Assembly (NCBI GenBank): GCA_046331095.1
Contig: JAXLRM010000003.1
Location: 1 to 64,000 of the forward strand
Reading direction: 5' to 3'
Length of the DNA: 64,000 nucleotides
DNA from: JAIBAC01 sp046331095
Lineage (GTDB): Bacteria > Actinomycetota > Acidimicrobiia > UBA2766
Part shown: positions 32,538-40,940 of the stretch, piece by piece
How positions within the stretch are numbered: the first letter of the stretch is position 1
How the letters are laid out: each line of letters opens with the position of its first letter
The notes under the pieces: generated by a model
Told to the model about the DNA's origin: nothing
The model's input: only the letters and a program-made list of their open reading frames with translations
Databases searched by the model: none
Position numbers and translations under genes: made by a program

Positions 32538-35024
32538 ATGAAGGCCGTGATCATGGCGGGAGGCGAGGGCAGCAGGCTGCGGCCGCTGACCTCGAACACC
32601 CCCAAGCCGATGCTGCCGGTCGCCAACCGGCCGATGATGGAGCACGTCGTCGCGCTCTGCCGCCGCCACGGCTGCACCGACGTCGTCACGACCGTTGCGT
32701 ACCTCGCCGACGTGATCCGCAACTACTTCGACGACGGCAGCGAGTTCGGCATCCCGATGCGCTACGCCGAAGAGGACGTCCCCCTCGGCACTGCCGGCTC
32801 GGTCGGCAACGCCCGCGGCATCCTCGACGACACCTTCCTCGTGATCTCCGGCGACGCCCTCACCGACATCGACCTCGGCGCCGTCATGGCCGCACACCGC
32901 GAGTCGGACTCGATGGCGACGATCGTGCTCTACCGCGCCGAGAACCCGCTCGAGTTCGGCATCGTGATCACACGTGAGGACGGCACCATCGAGCGCTTCC
33001 TCGAGAAGCCGACGTGGGGGCAGGTCTTCAGCGACACCGTCAACACGGGCATCTACGTGCTCGAACCCGAGATCTTCGACTTCATCCCGACCGGTGGCGC
33101 CAGCGACTTCAGCCAGGACGTGTTCCCGGCGCTGCTCGAGAAGGGCATCCCGATCCAAGGCTTCGTCGCCGACGGCTACTGGGAGGACGTCGGCAACCTC
33201 GAGGCGTTCGCGAAGGCCCACCGTGACGTGCTCGACGGGCGCGTCGACGTCGACGTGCCCGGCTTCGAGATCGCGCCACGGGTCTGGATCGGGCCCGACT
33301 GCGAGATCCACCCCGACGCCGTCGTCGACGGCCCCGCGCTCGTCGGCGCCCACTGCAACGTCGCCGCCGGGGCACACCTGCGCGACCACACCGTCCTCGG
33401 CGACAACGTCGTCGTGCGCGCCGACGCGTCGCTGCAGCGCACGATCGTGTTCGCGAACGCCTTCTGCGACCGCGCCACCTCGCTCACGGGCACGATCGTC
33501 GGCAAGGGCGCCGACCTGCGCGAAGGGGTGCGCACCGATCCCGACGTCGTGCTCGGCGACGGCGTCACGATCGGCGCGCGGGCCACGCTGAGCACTGCGG
33601 TCAAGGTCTACCCGTACAAGAGCGTCGAGGCAGGCGCCGTCGTCAACACGTCGGTCGTGTGGGAGTCGCGCGCCGCGCGCAACCTCTTCGGTCGCCGTGG
33701 GGTCACCGGTCTCGCGAACATCGACATCACGCCGCAGCTCGCGGTGCGACTCGGGATGGCGTACGGATCGGCGCAGACCCGCGGGGCGATCGTGACGATG
33801 TCGCGCGACTCGAGCCGCGCCGCCCGCGCACTCAAGCGGGCTTTCACCGCAGGGCTCAACGCGACCGGGGTCTCGGTGGACGACCTCGAGATCGCACCGG
33901 TGCCGATCACGCGCTTCAGCGCGGCCCAGAACGCAGGCGGGGTCACGATCCGTTCCTCGAGCGCGGATCCCCAGCAGATCGAGATCCGCTTCTTCACCTC
34001 CGACGGCAAGAACCTCCCCGAAGCGGACCAGCGCAAGATCGAACGCAACTTCGCCCGCGAGGACTTCCGCCGGGCGCTCGCCGAGGAGATCGGCGACATC
34101 TACTACCCGCCGCGCACGTGGGACTTCTACGCCAACGCGCTCGTGAGCGGTGTCGACCTCGACGCCATCGCGAGGCGCGGCGCCAAGGTCGTCCTCGACT
34201 ACTCCTTCGGCACGTCGTCGGTGACGTTGCCCTCGGTCCTCGAACGCCTGCGCTGCGACGTCCTCGCGATCAACCCCTACACCGCCGACCCGTCCATGCG
34301 GCCCCGCGTGCCCCAGAGCCAGGACCGCCTCGGCGAGCTCGTCCGCATGTCCGGCAGCGACTTCGGGCTCCGCTTCGACCCCGACGCCGAGCGCGCCGAC
34401 CTCGTGGACGACCGCGGCCGCCTGCTCGACTGGACCACCGCGACGCTGTTCTACGTGCGCCAGGTCTGCCGCACCCGGCCGGGGAGCCGGATCGTGCTGC
34501 CGGTGTCCCAGACCGAGCACGCCGAGCGGATCGCCAAGGCCGCAGGCGGCGAGGTCGTGTGGGCGCAGACGTCGGCGGGGGGCATCATGGACGCCGCCTG
34601 CAGCGCCGACGTGACGATCGGCATCGGCGCGGACGGCGTCATCGTGCCCCGCGTCCTGCCGGCACCGGCAGCGGCATCGCAGCTCGTGCTGACGCTGGAG
34701 CTGCTCGCGGCCCAGCCCGAGACGGTGTCGGCCGCCGTCGACGACCTCCCCCGTGTCCACATGCTGCGCGACGCGGTTCCGACCCCCTGGGAGCGCAAGG
34801 GGACGGTCATGCGCACCCTCGTCGAGGACAACGACCCCGATCTCACGACCCTGATCGACGGTGTCAAGGTCCACACCGCCGACCGCAGCGGCTGGGCCCT
34901 CGTGCTGCCCGACCCCGAGGAGCCCCTGTGCCACCTGTGGGTCGAGGGCGCCGACGACGCACAGGCGCGCCGTCTCCTCGAGGAGTGGCGCAGCCGGGTA
35001 CGCGCGATTGCCGCCGAGGACTAG
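32538..35024 (+). CDS. Mannose-1-phosphate guanylyltransferase fused to a degenerate phosphomannomutase-like domain
   Basis: This 828-residue protein has an N-terminal nucleotidyltransferase (MAGGEGSRLRPLT, then TPKPMLPVANRP), a left-handed beta-helix (about residues 250-375) and a C-terminal alpha-D-phosphohexomutase-like half. In that half the phospho-serine loop reads RSSSADP (Ser 474) instead of TASHNP, the metal loop reads DPDAER (614-619) instead of DGDxDR, and the sugar-binding GEMSGH-type motif is absent. So the guanylyltransferase looks active but mutase activity is doubtful. TATCCT at 32523-32528 is 9 nt before the ATG. Confidence 0.88.
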   Translation: MKAVIMAGGEGSRLRPLTSNTPKPMLPVANRPMMEHVVALCRRHGCTDVVTTVAYLADVIRNYFDDGSEFGIPMRYAEEDVPLGTAGSVGNARGILDDTFLVISGDALTDIDLGAVMAAHRESDSMATIVLYRAENPLEFGIVITREDGTIERFLEKPTWGQVFSDTVNTGIYVLEPEIFDFIPTGGASDFSQDVFPALLEKGIPIQGFVADGYWEDVGNLEAFAKAHRDVLDGRVDVDVPGFEIAPRVWIGPDCEIHPDAVVDGPALVGAHCNVAAGAHLRDHTVLGDNVVVRADASLQRTIVFANAFCDRATSLTGTIVGKGADLREGVRTDPDVVLGDGVTIGARATLSTAVKVYPYKSVEAGAVVNTSVVWESRAARNLFGRRGVTGLANIDITPQLAVRLGMAYGSAQTRGAIVTMSRDSSRAARALKRAFTAGLNATGVSVDDLEIAPVPITRFSAAQNAGGVTIRSSSADPQQIEIRFFTSDGKNLPEADQRKIERNFAREDFRRALAEEIGDIYYPPRTWDFYANALVSGVDLDAIARRGAKVVLDYSFGTSSVTLPSVLERLRCDVLAINPYTADPSMRPRVPQSQDRLGELVRMSGSDFGLRFDPDAERADLVDDRGRLLDWTTATLFYVRQVCRTRPGSRIVLPVSQTEHAERIAKAAGGEVVWAQTSAGGIMDAACSADVTIGIGADGVIVPRVLPAPAAASQLVLTLELLAAQPETVSAAVDDLPRVHMLRDAVPTPWERKGTVMRTLVEDNDPDLTTLIDGVKVHTADRSGWALVLPDPEEPLCHLWVEGADDAQARRLLEEWRSRVRAIAAED

Positions 35025-35074
35025 CTTCTCGCGACACACATCCCCTCCGCCCGATCACCAGGGACTGAACCGAC

Positions 35075-35464
35075 GTGGACCTGCCCGAGGATCTCCGCTA
35101 CACCAAGGAACACGAGTGGTGCCGCATCGAGGTCGACTCGAAGGTGAGGGTCGGCATCACCGACTACGCCCAGGACGCGCTCGGCGACGTCGTGTACGTC
35201 CAGCTCCCCGAGGCCGGTGACACCCTGCGAGCAGGCGCCACGTTCGGCGAGGTCGAGTCGACCAAGTCCGTCTCGGACCTGTGGTCGCCGGTGACGGGCA
35301 CCGTGGCGGAGGTCAACTCGCTGCTCGAGGACACCCCCGAGCTCGTCAACACCGACCCTTACGGCGACGGTTGGATGGTCGTGATCGCGCCCGGCGATCC
35401 GAGCGAGGCGGGCGCGCTCCTGGATGCGGCGGGCTACCGCGCCTATCTCGACGCCCAGTCCTAA
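35075..35464 (+). CDS. gcvH: Glycine cleavage system H protein
   Basis: This 129-residue lipoyl carrier shuttles the methylamine intermediate in glycine cleavage. The lipoylation site is the Lys in GEVESTKSVSDL (residue 63). YTKEHEWCR opens the fold and TDPYGDGWM closes it. GTG 35075 is the start. gcvT lies 5.5 kb downstream; gcvP is not in the window. The order gcvH-GarA-MerR matches mycobacteria. Confidence 0.95.
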   Translation: MDLPEDLRYTKEHEWCRIEVDSKVRVGITDYAQDALGDVVYVQLPEAGDTLRAGATFGEVESTKSVSDLWSPVTGTVAEVNSLLEDTPELVNTDPYGDGWMVVIAPGDPSEAGALLDAAGYRAYLDAQS

Positions 35465-35476
35465 TAAGCTCTCCGG

Positions 35477-35950
35477 ATGGTCTGCCAAACCTGCGGCGCC
35501 GACAACCCCGAGGATGCCAACTACTGCTCGGTCTGTGGCGCCCACCTCGCCCACGTCGACGACGAGGCGACCACCGTCCTGCAGACGATGGACACCGACC
35601 TCGACACGGTGCCACACGCCGTCGACGCCGAAGCGGCCGGTGCCGCCCTCGACACCGCCGGCGAGTCCGCGATGCTGGTGGTCAGCCGTGGCCCCAACGC
35701 CGGGTCCAAGTACGTCGTGACCGACAGGGCCACGATCGGGCGCCATCCCGACAGCGACTTCTTCCTCGACGACGTCACCGTGAGCCGCCGCCACGCCGAG
35801 GTGCGCCACGAGGGGTCGGGCTTCACGCTGAAGGACAACGGGAGCCTCAACGGCACCTACGTGAACGGAGACCGCGTGGAACAGTGCGCCCTCCAACACG
35901 GAGACGAGATCCGCATCGGCAAGTACGTCATCGTCTTCCTGCGGGGCTGA
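35477..35950 (+). CDS. GarA/OdhI-like FHA protein with N-terminal zinc ribbon
   Basis: This 157-residue protein has a zinc ribbon (CQTCGADN, then YCSVCGAH, residues 3-23), a DDEATTVLQTMDTD segment similar in position to the phospho-Thr motif of GarA/OdhI, and an FHA domain (about residues 70-157) with TIGRHPDSDF, VSRRHAEV and NGSLNGTYVNG. In relatives, kinase-phosphorylated GarA controls 2-oxoglutarate metabolism. The zinc ribbon is absent from classical mycobacterial GarA. TAAGCT at 35465-35470 lies 6 nt before the ATG. Confidence 0.88.
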   Translation: MVCQTCGADNPEDANYCSVCGAHLAHVDDEATTVLQTMDTDLDTVPHAVDAEAAGAALDTAGESAMLVVSRGPNAGSKYVVTDRATIGRHPDSDFFLDDVTVSRRHAEVRHEGSGFTLKDNGSLNGTYVNGDRVEQCALQHGDEIRIGKYVIVFLRG

Positions 35951-36703
35951 GTGTTGTCGACAGCGCCGAACCCGGGCCGCAACTACCACACGATCGGCGA
36001 AGTGCTGAACGTGCTCAAGGCCGACTTCCCCGACATCTCGATCTCCAAGATCCGCTTCCTCGAGACCCAAGGGCTCCTCGACCCCGAGCGCACCCCGTCG
36101 GGCTACCGCAAGTTCGGCCAGCGCGACATCGACCGGCTCCGGTTCATCCTGCGTGAACAACGCGACCGCTTCCTGCCGCTCAAGGTGATCAAGACCAGGC
36201 TCGAGGCGTGGGAGCGCGGCGACCTCGACATCGACGTCGAGTCCGACGGCGTCGGCCTCGAACCCGACGGCGGCGACGATTCTCCCGCCGACATCGACCT
36301 GGCGCCGAGCGGGATCGCGCTCGACCGCCGCGAGCTGGCGGGTGCCTCGGGCCTGCCCGAGTCCGAGATCGTCCAGCTCGAACGCTTCGGCGTGATCAAC
36401 CCCATCCCCGGTCACGAGGCCGGCCGCGACGAGCCCGTCTACGACGAGTGCGCGCTCGTCATCGCGAAGATCGCGCGCAGCTTCGTCAAGTACGGCGTCG
36501 AGGCGCGCCACCTGCGCATGTTCAACCAAGGCGTCGAACGCGAGACCGCACTGTTCGACCAGATCCTCGCTCCGCTCCACGTCCAGCACAGCCCCGAGGC
36601 GCGCAGGCGCGAGGTCGCCACGCTCGGGGAACTGACCGTGCTCGCCCGCAAGCTGCACCAGGCCCTGTTGGCCCAGAGCCTGCGGGCACGCGAGAATCCG
36701 TGA
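35951..36703 (+). CDS. MerR-family regulator (FtsR/Rv1828-like)
   Basis: This 250-residue protein has an N-terminal winged HTH (YHTIGEVLNVLKADFPDISI, then RTPSGYRKF) and a long C-terminal region without a recognisable metal-binding set. An acidic spacer (residues about 90-115) separates the two. It starts with GTG immediately after the FHA stop and overlaps the next gene by GTGA. By position it corresponds to the MerR gene that follows garA in mycobacteria and corynebacteria. Confidence 0.87.
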   Translation: MLSTAPNPGRNYHTIGEVLNVLKADFPDISISKIRFLETQGLLDPERTPSGYRKFGQRDIDRLRFILREQRDRFLPLKVIKTRLEAWERGDLDIDVESDGVGLEPDGGDDSPADIDLAPSGIALDRRELAGASGLPESEIVQLERFGVINPIPGHEAGRDEPVYDECALVIAKIARSFVKYGVEARHLRMFNQGVERETALFDQILAPLHVQHSPEARRREVATLGELTVLARKLHQALLAQSLRARENP

Positions 36704-38076
36704 CTTCACCGAGGCCCCCGACCCGCACCCCCCCGATGGCTGCATCTGCTTCCCGCGAGGCCACACGGCTCCGAACCCGTCACGCGACCCCGGCTCCGCA
36801 CACCTTCGACGCAGCGGAGGCACCCGTCCGTGAGCCACGTCACCTCGCGCCGAAGCCGCCGCGGACGGCCGGGCGACGCCGTGGCCTGCTGGTGGGCGCT
36901 CTCTGTGCCGTCGGCGTGGCATTCGCGCTGTTCGTAGTGGTCGTGGTCGTTGGCGTGCCCGCGCGCGACGGCTTCGGTATCACCGAGTCGATGGGGTCCT
37001 ACGAGGAGGACGCCTATCCGCCGTTGCCGACACCCGAATCGATCGCGCCCCGGCAGAGCGCGCCGGCACGCGCGAACGGGCACGCCTACGCCGACAGGCC
37101 CGAGCCCGCGACGCTGCCCTCGGGGATCGCGATCCCGCCTGCGCCGGCGGCGCCTCCGGCGGTGACGGCAAAGCGAGCGGTTGTGATCGACGCCGCCACC
37201 GGCGGGGTCCTCTGGGGCCTCAACGCAGACGAGCCCGCCCCGATGGCTTCGACGGTCAAGATCCTCACGGCGTTGACGGTGCTGCGCTTCACCGACCCGA
37301 GCGAGGTCGTGACCGCCACCCAGCAGGCCACCGACGTGGGCGAGCGCGAGATCAACCTCGCTCCCGGCGAGCAGATGGACGTCGCGACCCTGCTCGGCGC
37401 GATGCTCGTCGGTTCGGCCAACGACGCCGCGGCAGCACTGGGCCTCGAGGTCGGCGGGACCATGGAGGGCTACAGCGCGGTGGCCAACTGGGTCGCACGG
37501 CGTCTCGGCGCCCGCAACACCTCCGTCGCCAACTCCCACGGCCTCGACCAACCCGGCCACGTCACGAGCGCGTACGACCTCGCGATCCTCGCACGCGCGG
37601 GCCTGTCGGACCCGACGTTCGCCCAGTGGGTGCGCACTCCCGAGTACGCGGTGCCGTGGCCGGGCCATCCCGGCCCCCGCGTCGCGACGAGCCACAACAA
37701 GCTGCTGCGCACCTACCCCGGCGCCATCGGCGTCAAGACCGGCATGACCAACGGCGCCGGCAACTGCCTCGTGGGCGCCGCCACCCGCGACGGCAGGACC
37801 TTCATCGTGGCCTCGATGTCGTCGCAGAACCCCACGGGCGACGACTCGGCCCTGCTCGACTGGGCCTTCGCCAACTACACGTCGGTCAAGGCCCTCGGCG
37901 CGGGCGAGGCCATGACCGACGCGGACGGGATCGAACGCGAAGCAGTCACGGACCTGATCGCCACCGTCCCCACGGCATCGGCGCAGTCGGTGACGCTGCG
38001 TTTCCGGGAGGGCCGCCTCCAAGCGGTCCTCGGGGACCAGGTGATAAGCGAGGTCGATGCGCGCCGTCCCGGTTGA
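36700..38076 (+). CDS. D-alanyl-D-alanine carboxypeptidase (penicillin-binding protein, DacA-like)
   Basis: This protein of up to 458 residues has an N-terminal cytoplasmic segment, one TM anchor (GLLVGALCAVGVAFALFVVV), a Pro-rich linker and a serine peptidase S11 domain with SxxK (ASTVKI), SxN (VGSAND) and KTG (KTGMTNGAG). It trims pentapeptide side chains of peptidoglycan outside the membrane. The start is GTG 36700 (coupled to MerR) or ATG 36736. This gene and hpt interrupt the otherwise mycobacterium-like block. It overlaps hpt by 20 nt. Confidence 0.88.
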   Translation: MTSPRPPTRTPPMAASASREATRLRTRHATPAPHTFDAAEAPVREPRHLAPKPPRTAGRRRGLLVGALCAVGVAFALFVVVVVVGVPARDGFGITESMGSYEEDAYPPLPTPESIAPRQSAPARANGHAYADRPEPATLPSGIAIPPAPAAPPAVTAKRAVVIDAATGGVLWGLNADEPAPMASTVKILTALTVLRFTDPSEVVTATQQATDVGEREINLAPGEQMDVATLLGAMLVGSANDAAAALGLEVGGTMEGYSAVANWVARRLGARNTSVANSHGLDQPGHVTSAYDLAILARAGLSDPTFAQWVRTPEYAVPWPGHPGPRVATSHNKLLRTYPGAIGVKTGMTNGAGNCLVGAATRDGRTFIVASMSSQNPTGDDSALLDWAFANYTSVKALGAGEAMTDADGIEREAVTDLIATVPTASAQSVTLRFREGRLQAVLGDQVISEVDARRPG

Positions 38077-38674
38077 GACCGAGGTCGAGGGACTGCGGCT
38101 CCTCGTCCCCTCCGAACGCCTCCACGCCCGTGTGCGCGAGCTCGCAAGCGAGCTGCGTGCCGCCTACGGCGACGACGAGCGCCCCGTGCTCGTCAGCGTC
38201 CTCAAGGGCGCCACACTCTTCCTCGCCGACCTCGTACGCGCCGCCGCTCTCGACTGCGAGGTCGAGTTCATGTCGATCTCCTCCTACGGATCCCCCCACG
38301 CCAACTCCGGGACCGTCCGCATCGAACAGGACCTCTCGACCGACATCGCCGGGCGTCACGTGCTCGTCGTCGAGGACATCATCGACACGGGGTTGACACT
38401 CAACTACCTCCTGCGGGTCCTGCGCGCACGCACCCCGGCGTCGCTGCGGGTCTGCACCTTGTTGGACAAGGACGTGCGCCGGATCGTGGACCTGCCCATC
38501 GACCACGTCGGCTTCGAGATCCCCGACGTCTTCGTGATCGGCTACGGCCTCGACTACCTCGAGCAGTACCGCCACGTGGACGCGATCTACGTCGCCGACG
38601 ACCTCGACGCGCTGGCAGCGGACCCCTCGATCTACGCGGAGATCCTCTGCACGGGCGGCCCGAAGTCGCCCTGA
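38057..38674 (+). CDS. hpt: Hypoxanthine phosphoribosyltransferase
   Basis: This 205-residue purine salvage enzyme converts hypoxanthine/guanine to IMP/GMP. The PRPP loop is VLVVEDIIDTGLTL; VSVLKGATLFLADL and FMSISSYGSP are further family blocks. It overlaps the carboxypeptidase 3' end. In many bacteria hpt pairs with tilS or ftsH; neither is here. Confidence 0.93.
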   Translation: MRAVPVETEVEGLRLLVPSERLHARVRELASELRAAYGDDERPVLVSVLKGATLFLADLVRAAALDCEVEFMSISSYGSPHANSGTVRIEQDLSTDIAGRHVLVVEDIIDTGLTLNYLLRVLRARTPASLRVCTLLDKDVRRIVDLPIDHVGFEIPDVFVIGYGLDYLEQYRHVDAIYVADDLDALAADPSIYAEILCTGGPKSP

Positions 38675-38695
38675 TCGCCCTGTGATACCCTGCGG

Positions 38696-38701
38696 ACGCG
38701 C
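38696..38701 (+). promoter_or_regulatory. -10 element (TGTGATACCCT, extended type) before the DUF151 gene
   Basis: TACCCT at 38696-38701 with a TG two to three bases upstream resembles an extended -10. A CTGGAGG Shine-Dalgarno precedes GTG 38729, so this message has a leader of about 22 nt. Confidence 0.4.
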
Positions 38702-38728
38702 CGGCCGAGGGACCCTGGAGGTTCGACC

Positions 38729-39241
38729 GTGATCGAGATGACCCTGGTCGGCGTACGGGTCGAACTGCCCACCAACCAGCCGATCGTGCTCCTGCGCGAA
38801 TCCGACGGCGAGCGGTTCCTGCCGATCTGGATCGGCGGCGTGGAGGCACAGGCGATCGCCTTCGCGCTCCAGGGCACGGTCACACCACGACCGCTCACCC
38901 ACGACCTCATGCGCGACATCCTCGAGGGCCTCACCACGACGGTGACCCGCGTCGTGATCTGCGAGCTGCGTGAGGGAACCTTCTACGCCGACCTGGTGCT
39001 CGAGAGCTCCGGGCGTCAGGTCACGATCTCGGCTCGACCGAGCGACGCGATCGCCCTCGCGGTGCGCATCGGGGCGCCTTTGTTCGCTGCCGAAGCCGTC
39101 CTCGACGAGGCGTCGATCCTCATCGACGAGGACGAGCTCGAAGGCGCCGGCGACGAGGACGGCAAGGAGGATGCCGAAGCGGTCGTCGAGGAGTTCCGCG
39201 AGTTCCTCGAGGACATCAGCCCCGAGGACTTCGAGTCGTGA
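38729..39241 (+). CDS. DUF151 bifunctional nuclease-family protein
   Basis: This 170-residue protein matches the BFN/DUF151 family: LRESDGERFLPIWIGGVEAQAI at the start and RPSDAIALAVRIGAPLFAAEAVL in the middle. The C-terminus is very acidic. Homologues include plant bifunctional nucleases and mycobacterial Rv1829, which sits between two MerR genes as here. Its final codons and stop lie in a 28-bp tandem repeat. Confidence 0.88.
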   Translation: MIEMTLVGVRVELPTNQPIVLLRESDGERFLPIWIGGVEAQAIAFALQGTVTPRPLTHDLMRDILEGLTTTVTRVVICELREGTFYADLVLESSGRQVTISARPSDAIALAVRIGAPLFAAEAVLDEASILIDEDELEGAGDEDGKEDAEAVVEEFREFLEDISPEDFES

Positions 39242-39298
39242 CCGACTCAGGGAGGACTTCGAGTCGTGACCGACTCAGGGAGGACTTCGAGTCGTGAC
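39224..39298. repeat. 28-bp tandem repeat across the DUF151 stop codon
   Basis: The unit GAGGACTTCGAGTCGTGACC plus 8 bases starts at 39224, 39252 and 39280 (2.7 copies, identical). The first copy encodes the C-terminal EDFES and stop; the others are untranslated. A recent slippage duplication is likely, since no divergence has accumulated. Confidence 0.9.
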
Positions 39299-39339
39299 GC
39301 CCGTGTTCGGGGGCTGCACCAGACGCATCTAACATGCGG

Positions 39340-39368
39340 TTGACGCTGGATCGGCGCGCACCTACATT
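39340..39368 (+). promoter_or_regulatory. Sigma70-type promoter of the second MerR gene
   Basis: TTGACG (39340-39345), a 17-bp spacer and TACATT (39363-39368) form the most canonical promoter in the window. The predicted initiation site is near 39375, giving a leader of about 64 nt before GTG 39439. Confidence 0.65.
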
Positions 39369-39380
39369 GTGCTCGGCGCA

Positions 39381-39404
39381 GCGAATTCCACCTGTGCAAT
39401 TCGC
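39381..39404. promoter_or_regulatory. GCGAATT-N10-AATTCGC inverted repeat in the MerR leader
   Basis: This perfect 7-bp inverted repeat sits just after the predicted transcription start. It could be an autoregulatory operator or a leader hairpin. Confidence 0.5.
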
Positions 39405-39438
39405 CCAGGGTGGTTCGCGAGGGGAAGGGCGGAGAGAA

Positions 39439-39948
39439 GTGGCGGACGCTCGAGGGGCACAGGGGATCAAGGGAAGCTTCGGGGGTCCCGAGACGGCCAA
39501 GGTGGTCGGTATCAGCTACCGCCAACTCGACCACTGGGCACGCAAGGGCCTGATCACTCCGTCGGTCACCCCGGCTCGCGGTTCGGGCTCCCAGCGCCGC
39601 TACTCCTACCAGGATCTGCTCGAGCTCAAGGTCGTCAAACGGTTGCGCGACGCCGGCCTGTCGCTGCAGCGCATCGAGCGCGCCTTCCGCTACATTCGCG
39701 AGCACCTCAACGAGCACGCCACCGAGCTGCGGATCTTCTCCGACGGCACCAACGTGTACGCGTGCCGCTCCAACGACGAGGTGATCGACCTGCTCGACTC
39801 GGGCCAGGTCGTGTTCGGCTTCGCTCTCGGTCGCGTGTTCGAAGAGCTCGACGGTTCCCTCGCCGAGCTCCACCCCACCGAGGAACCGCCGGACGGCGCG
39901 GTCCCGGCAGATGTCACCGGAAACGGCAGGCAGGCCGTCCCGGGCTGA
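39439..39948 (+). CDS. MerR-family regulator (Rv1830-like)
   Basis: This 169-residue protein has a MerR DNA-binding domain (VVGISYRQLDHWARKGLI, then RGSGSQRRYSYQDLLELKVV) and a C-terminal coiled region (SLQRIERAFRYIREHLNE) followed by an effector-like segment. GTG 39439 follows GGAGAGAA. By gene order it is the second MerR of the garA-MerR-DUF151-MerR block. No metal-binding Cys set is present. Confidence 0.86.
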   Translation: MADARGAQGIKGSFGGPETAKVVGISYRQLDHWARKGLITPSVTPARGSGSQRRYSYQDLLELKVVKRLRDAGLSLQRIERAFRYIREHLNEHATELRIFSDGTNVYACRSNDEVIDLLDSGQVVFGFALGRVFEELDGSLAELHPTEEPPDGAVPADVTGNGRQAVPG

Positions 39949-40319
39949 TGGTGACCGGCGACGAGCCCCGGCCGTCGCTGCCGTCCGCTGCCGAGCGCTT
40001 CCAGCACCCCGCCGAGCAGCAGTTCGCCGAGATCCTCGACTTCTACAAGGTGCGCTGGGAGTACGAGCCGACGACCTTCGTGCTCGCCACCGACGCCACG
40101 GGCCGGACCACCGAGGCGTTCGCGCCGGACTTCTACCTGCCCGACCACGATCTCTACATCGAGGTCACGACGATGGACCAGCGCCTCGTGCGCCGCAAGA
40201 ACCGCAAACTGCGCCGCCTGCGCGAGCGTTACCCGGACGTGTCCTGCAAGATCCTGTACCAGCGCGACATGAAGGCGCTCGCACAGCGCTTCGGCATCGA
40301 GCCCGGCATCGGCACCTGA
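39948..40319 (+). CDS. Small PD-(D/E)XK-like nuclease-fold protein
   Basis: This 123-residue protein reads QQFAEILDFYKVRWEYEP, then APDFYLPDHDLYIEVTTM and a Lys/Arg-rich helix. An N-terminal Glu, a PDF Asp and a downstream IEV resemble the restriction-endonuclease-like core, but Thr replaces the usual Lys of ExK. It overlaps the MerR stop by one base. DNA repair or nucleic-acid processing is inference. Confidence 0.6.
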   Translation: MVTGDEPRPSLPSAAERFQHPAEQQFAEILDFYKVRWEYEPTTFVLATDATGRTTEAFAPDFYLPDHDLYIEVTTMDQRLVRRKNRKLRRLRERYPDVSCKILYQRDMKALAQRFGIEPGIGT

Positions 40320-40343
40320 TCTGCCGCAGGTAGATTGGCGCCC

Positions 40344-40928
40344 ATGAGAAAACTCCTCGCCGTAGTCGCGCTCGCGTTCACCGTCGTCGGGCTCGGCGCG
40401 TGCAGCAGCACCAAGGAAGACCACGCGGCCGAGACCTCGGCGACGCCCGCCGCCGAAGGTCCCGAGACGAGCGGGAGCGCCGGAACCGGCGCGTCGGGCG
40501 CGACCGACGCCTCCGGCCTGCCCGAGTACTGCGTCAAGTGGGGTGAGATCCAGGGCAAGTACGCCGACGCCTTCAAGGAGGCCCAGCAGCCACCCCGTCT
40601 CGACCCGACCAATCCTCAGGCGGCGATGCAGCAGATCCAGGACGTCGGCCACAAGCTGCTCGCGCCGATGCAGGAGTTCCAGGCCGTCGCCCCCGCGGAG
40701 ATCAAAGCCGACGTCGACGCGCTCGTGAACGGCTTGCAGGCCATGGCCGACGCGAGCCCCGAGGGCCTCGCGACCGCCGGCCCCGCACTCACGACGGCGG
40801 GCACCAACGTCGGCCAGTTCCTCGCCGCCCAGTGCGCAGGTTCCGCCGCCACGTCGACCACCGCCGCAGGCAACGGGACCGGATCGGGGTCGGGTACCGC
40901 CACGGGCACCGCAACCGGGCCGGGCTGA
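40344..40928 (+). CDS. Uncharacterised lipoprotein
   Basis: This 194-residue protein has a signal peptide with lipobox LGAC, a Ser/Thr/Ala/Gly-rich linker, a helical body of about 110 residues with two Cys (EYCVKW and AAQCAG) and a Gly/Thr tail. No domain is recognised. TAGATT (40331-40336) lies 7 nt before the ATG. gcvT follows 12 bp later. Confidence 0.75.
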   Translation: MRKLLAVVALAFTVVGLGACSSTKEDHAAETSATPAAEGPETSGSAGTGASGATDASGLPEYCVKWGEIQGKYADAFKEAQQPPRLDPTNPQAAMQQIQDVGHKLLAPMQEFQAVAPAEIKADVDALVNGLQAMADASPEGLATAGPALTTAGTNVGQFLAAQCAGSAATSTTAAGNGTGSGSGTATGTATGPG

Positions 40929-40940
40929 GGGCGGCCGCAC

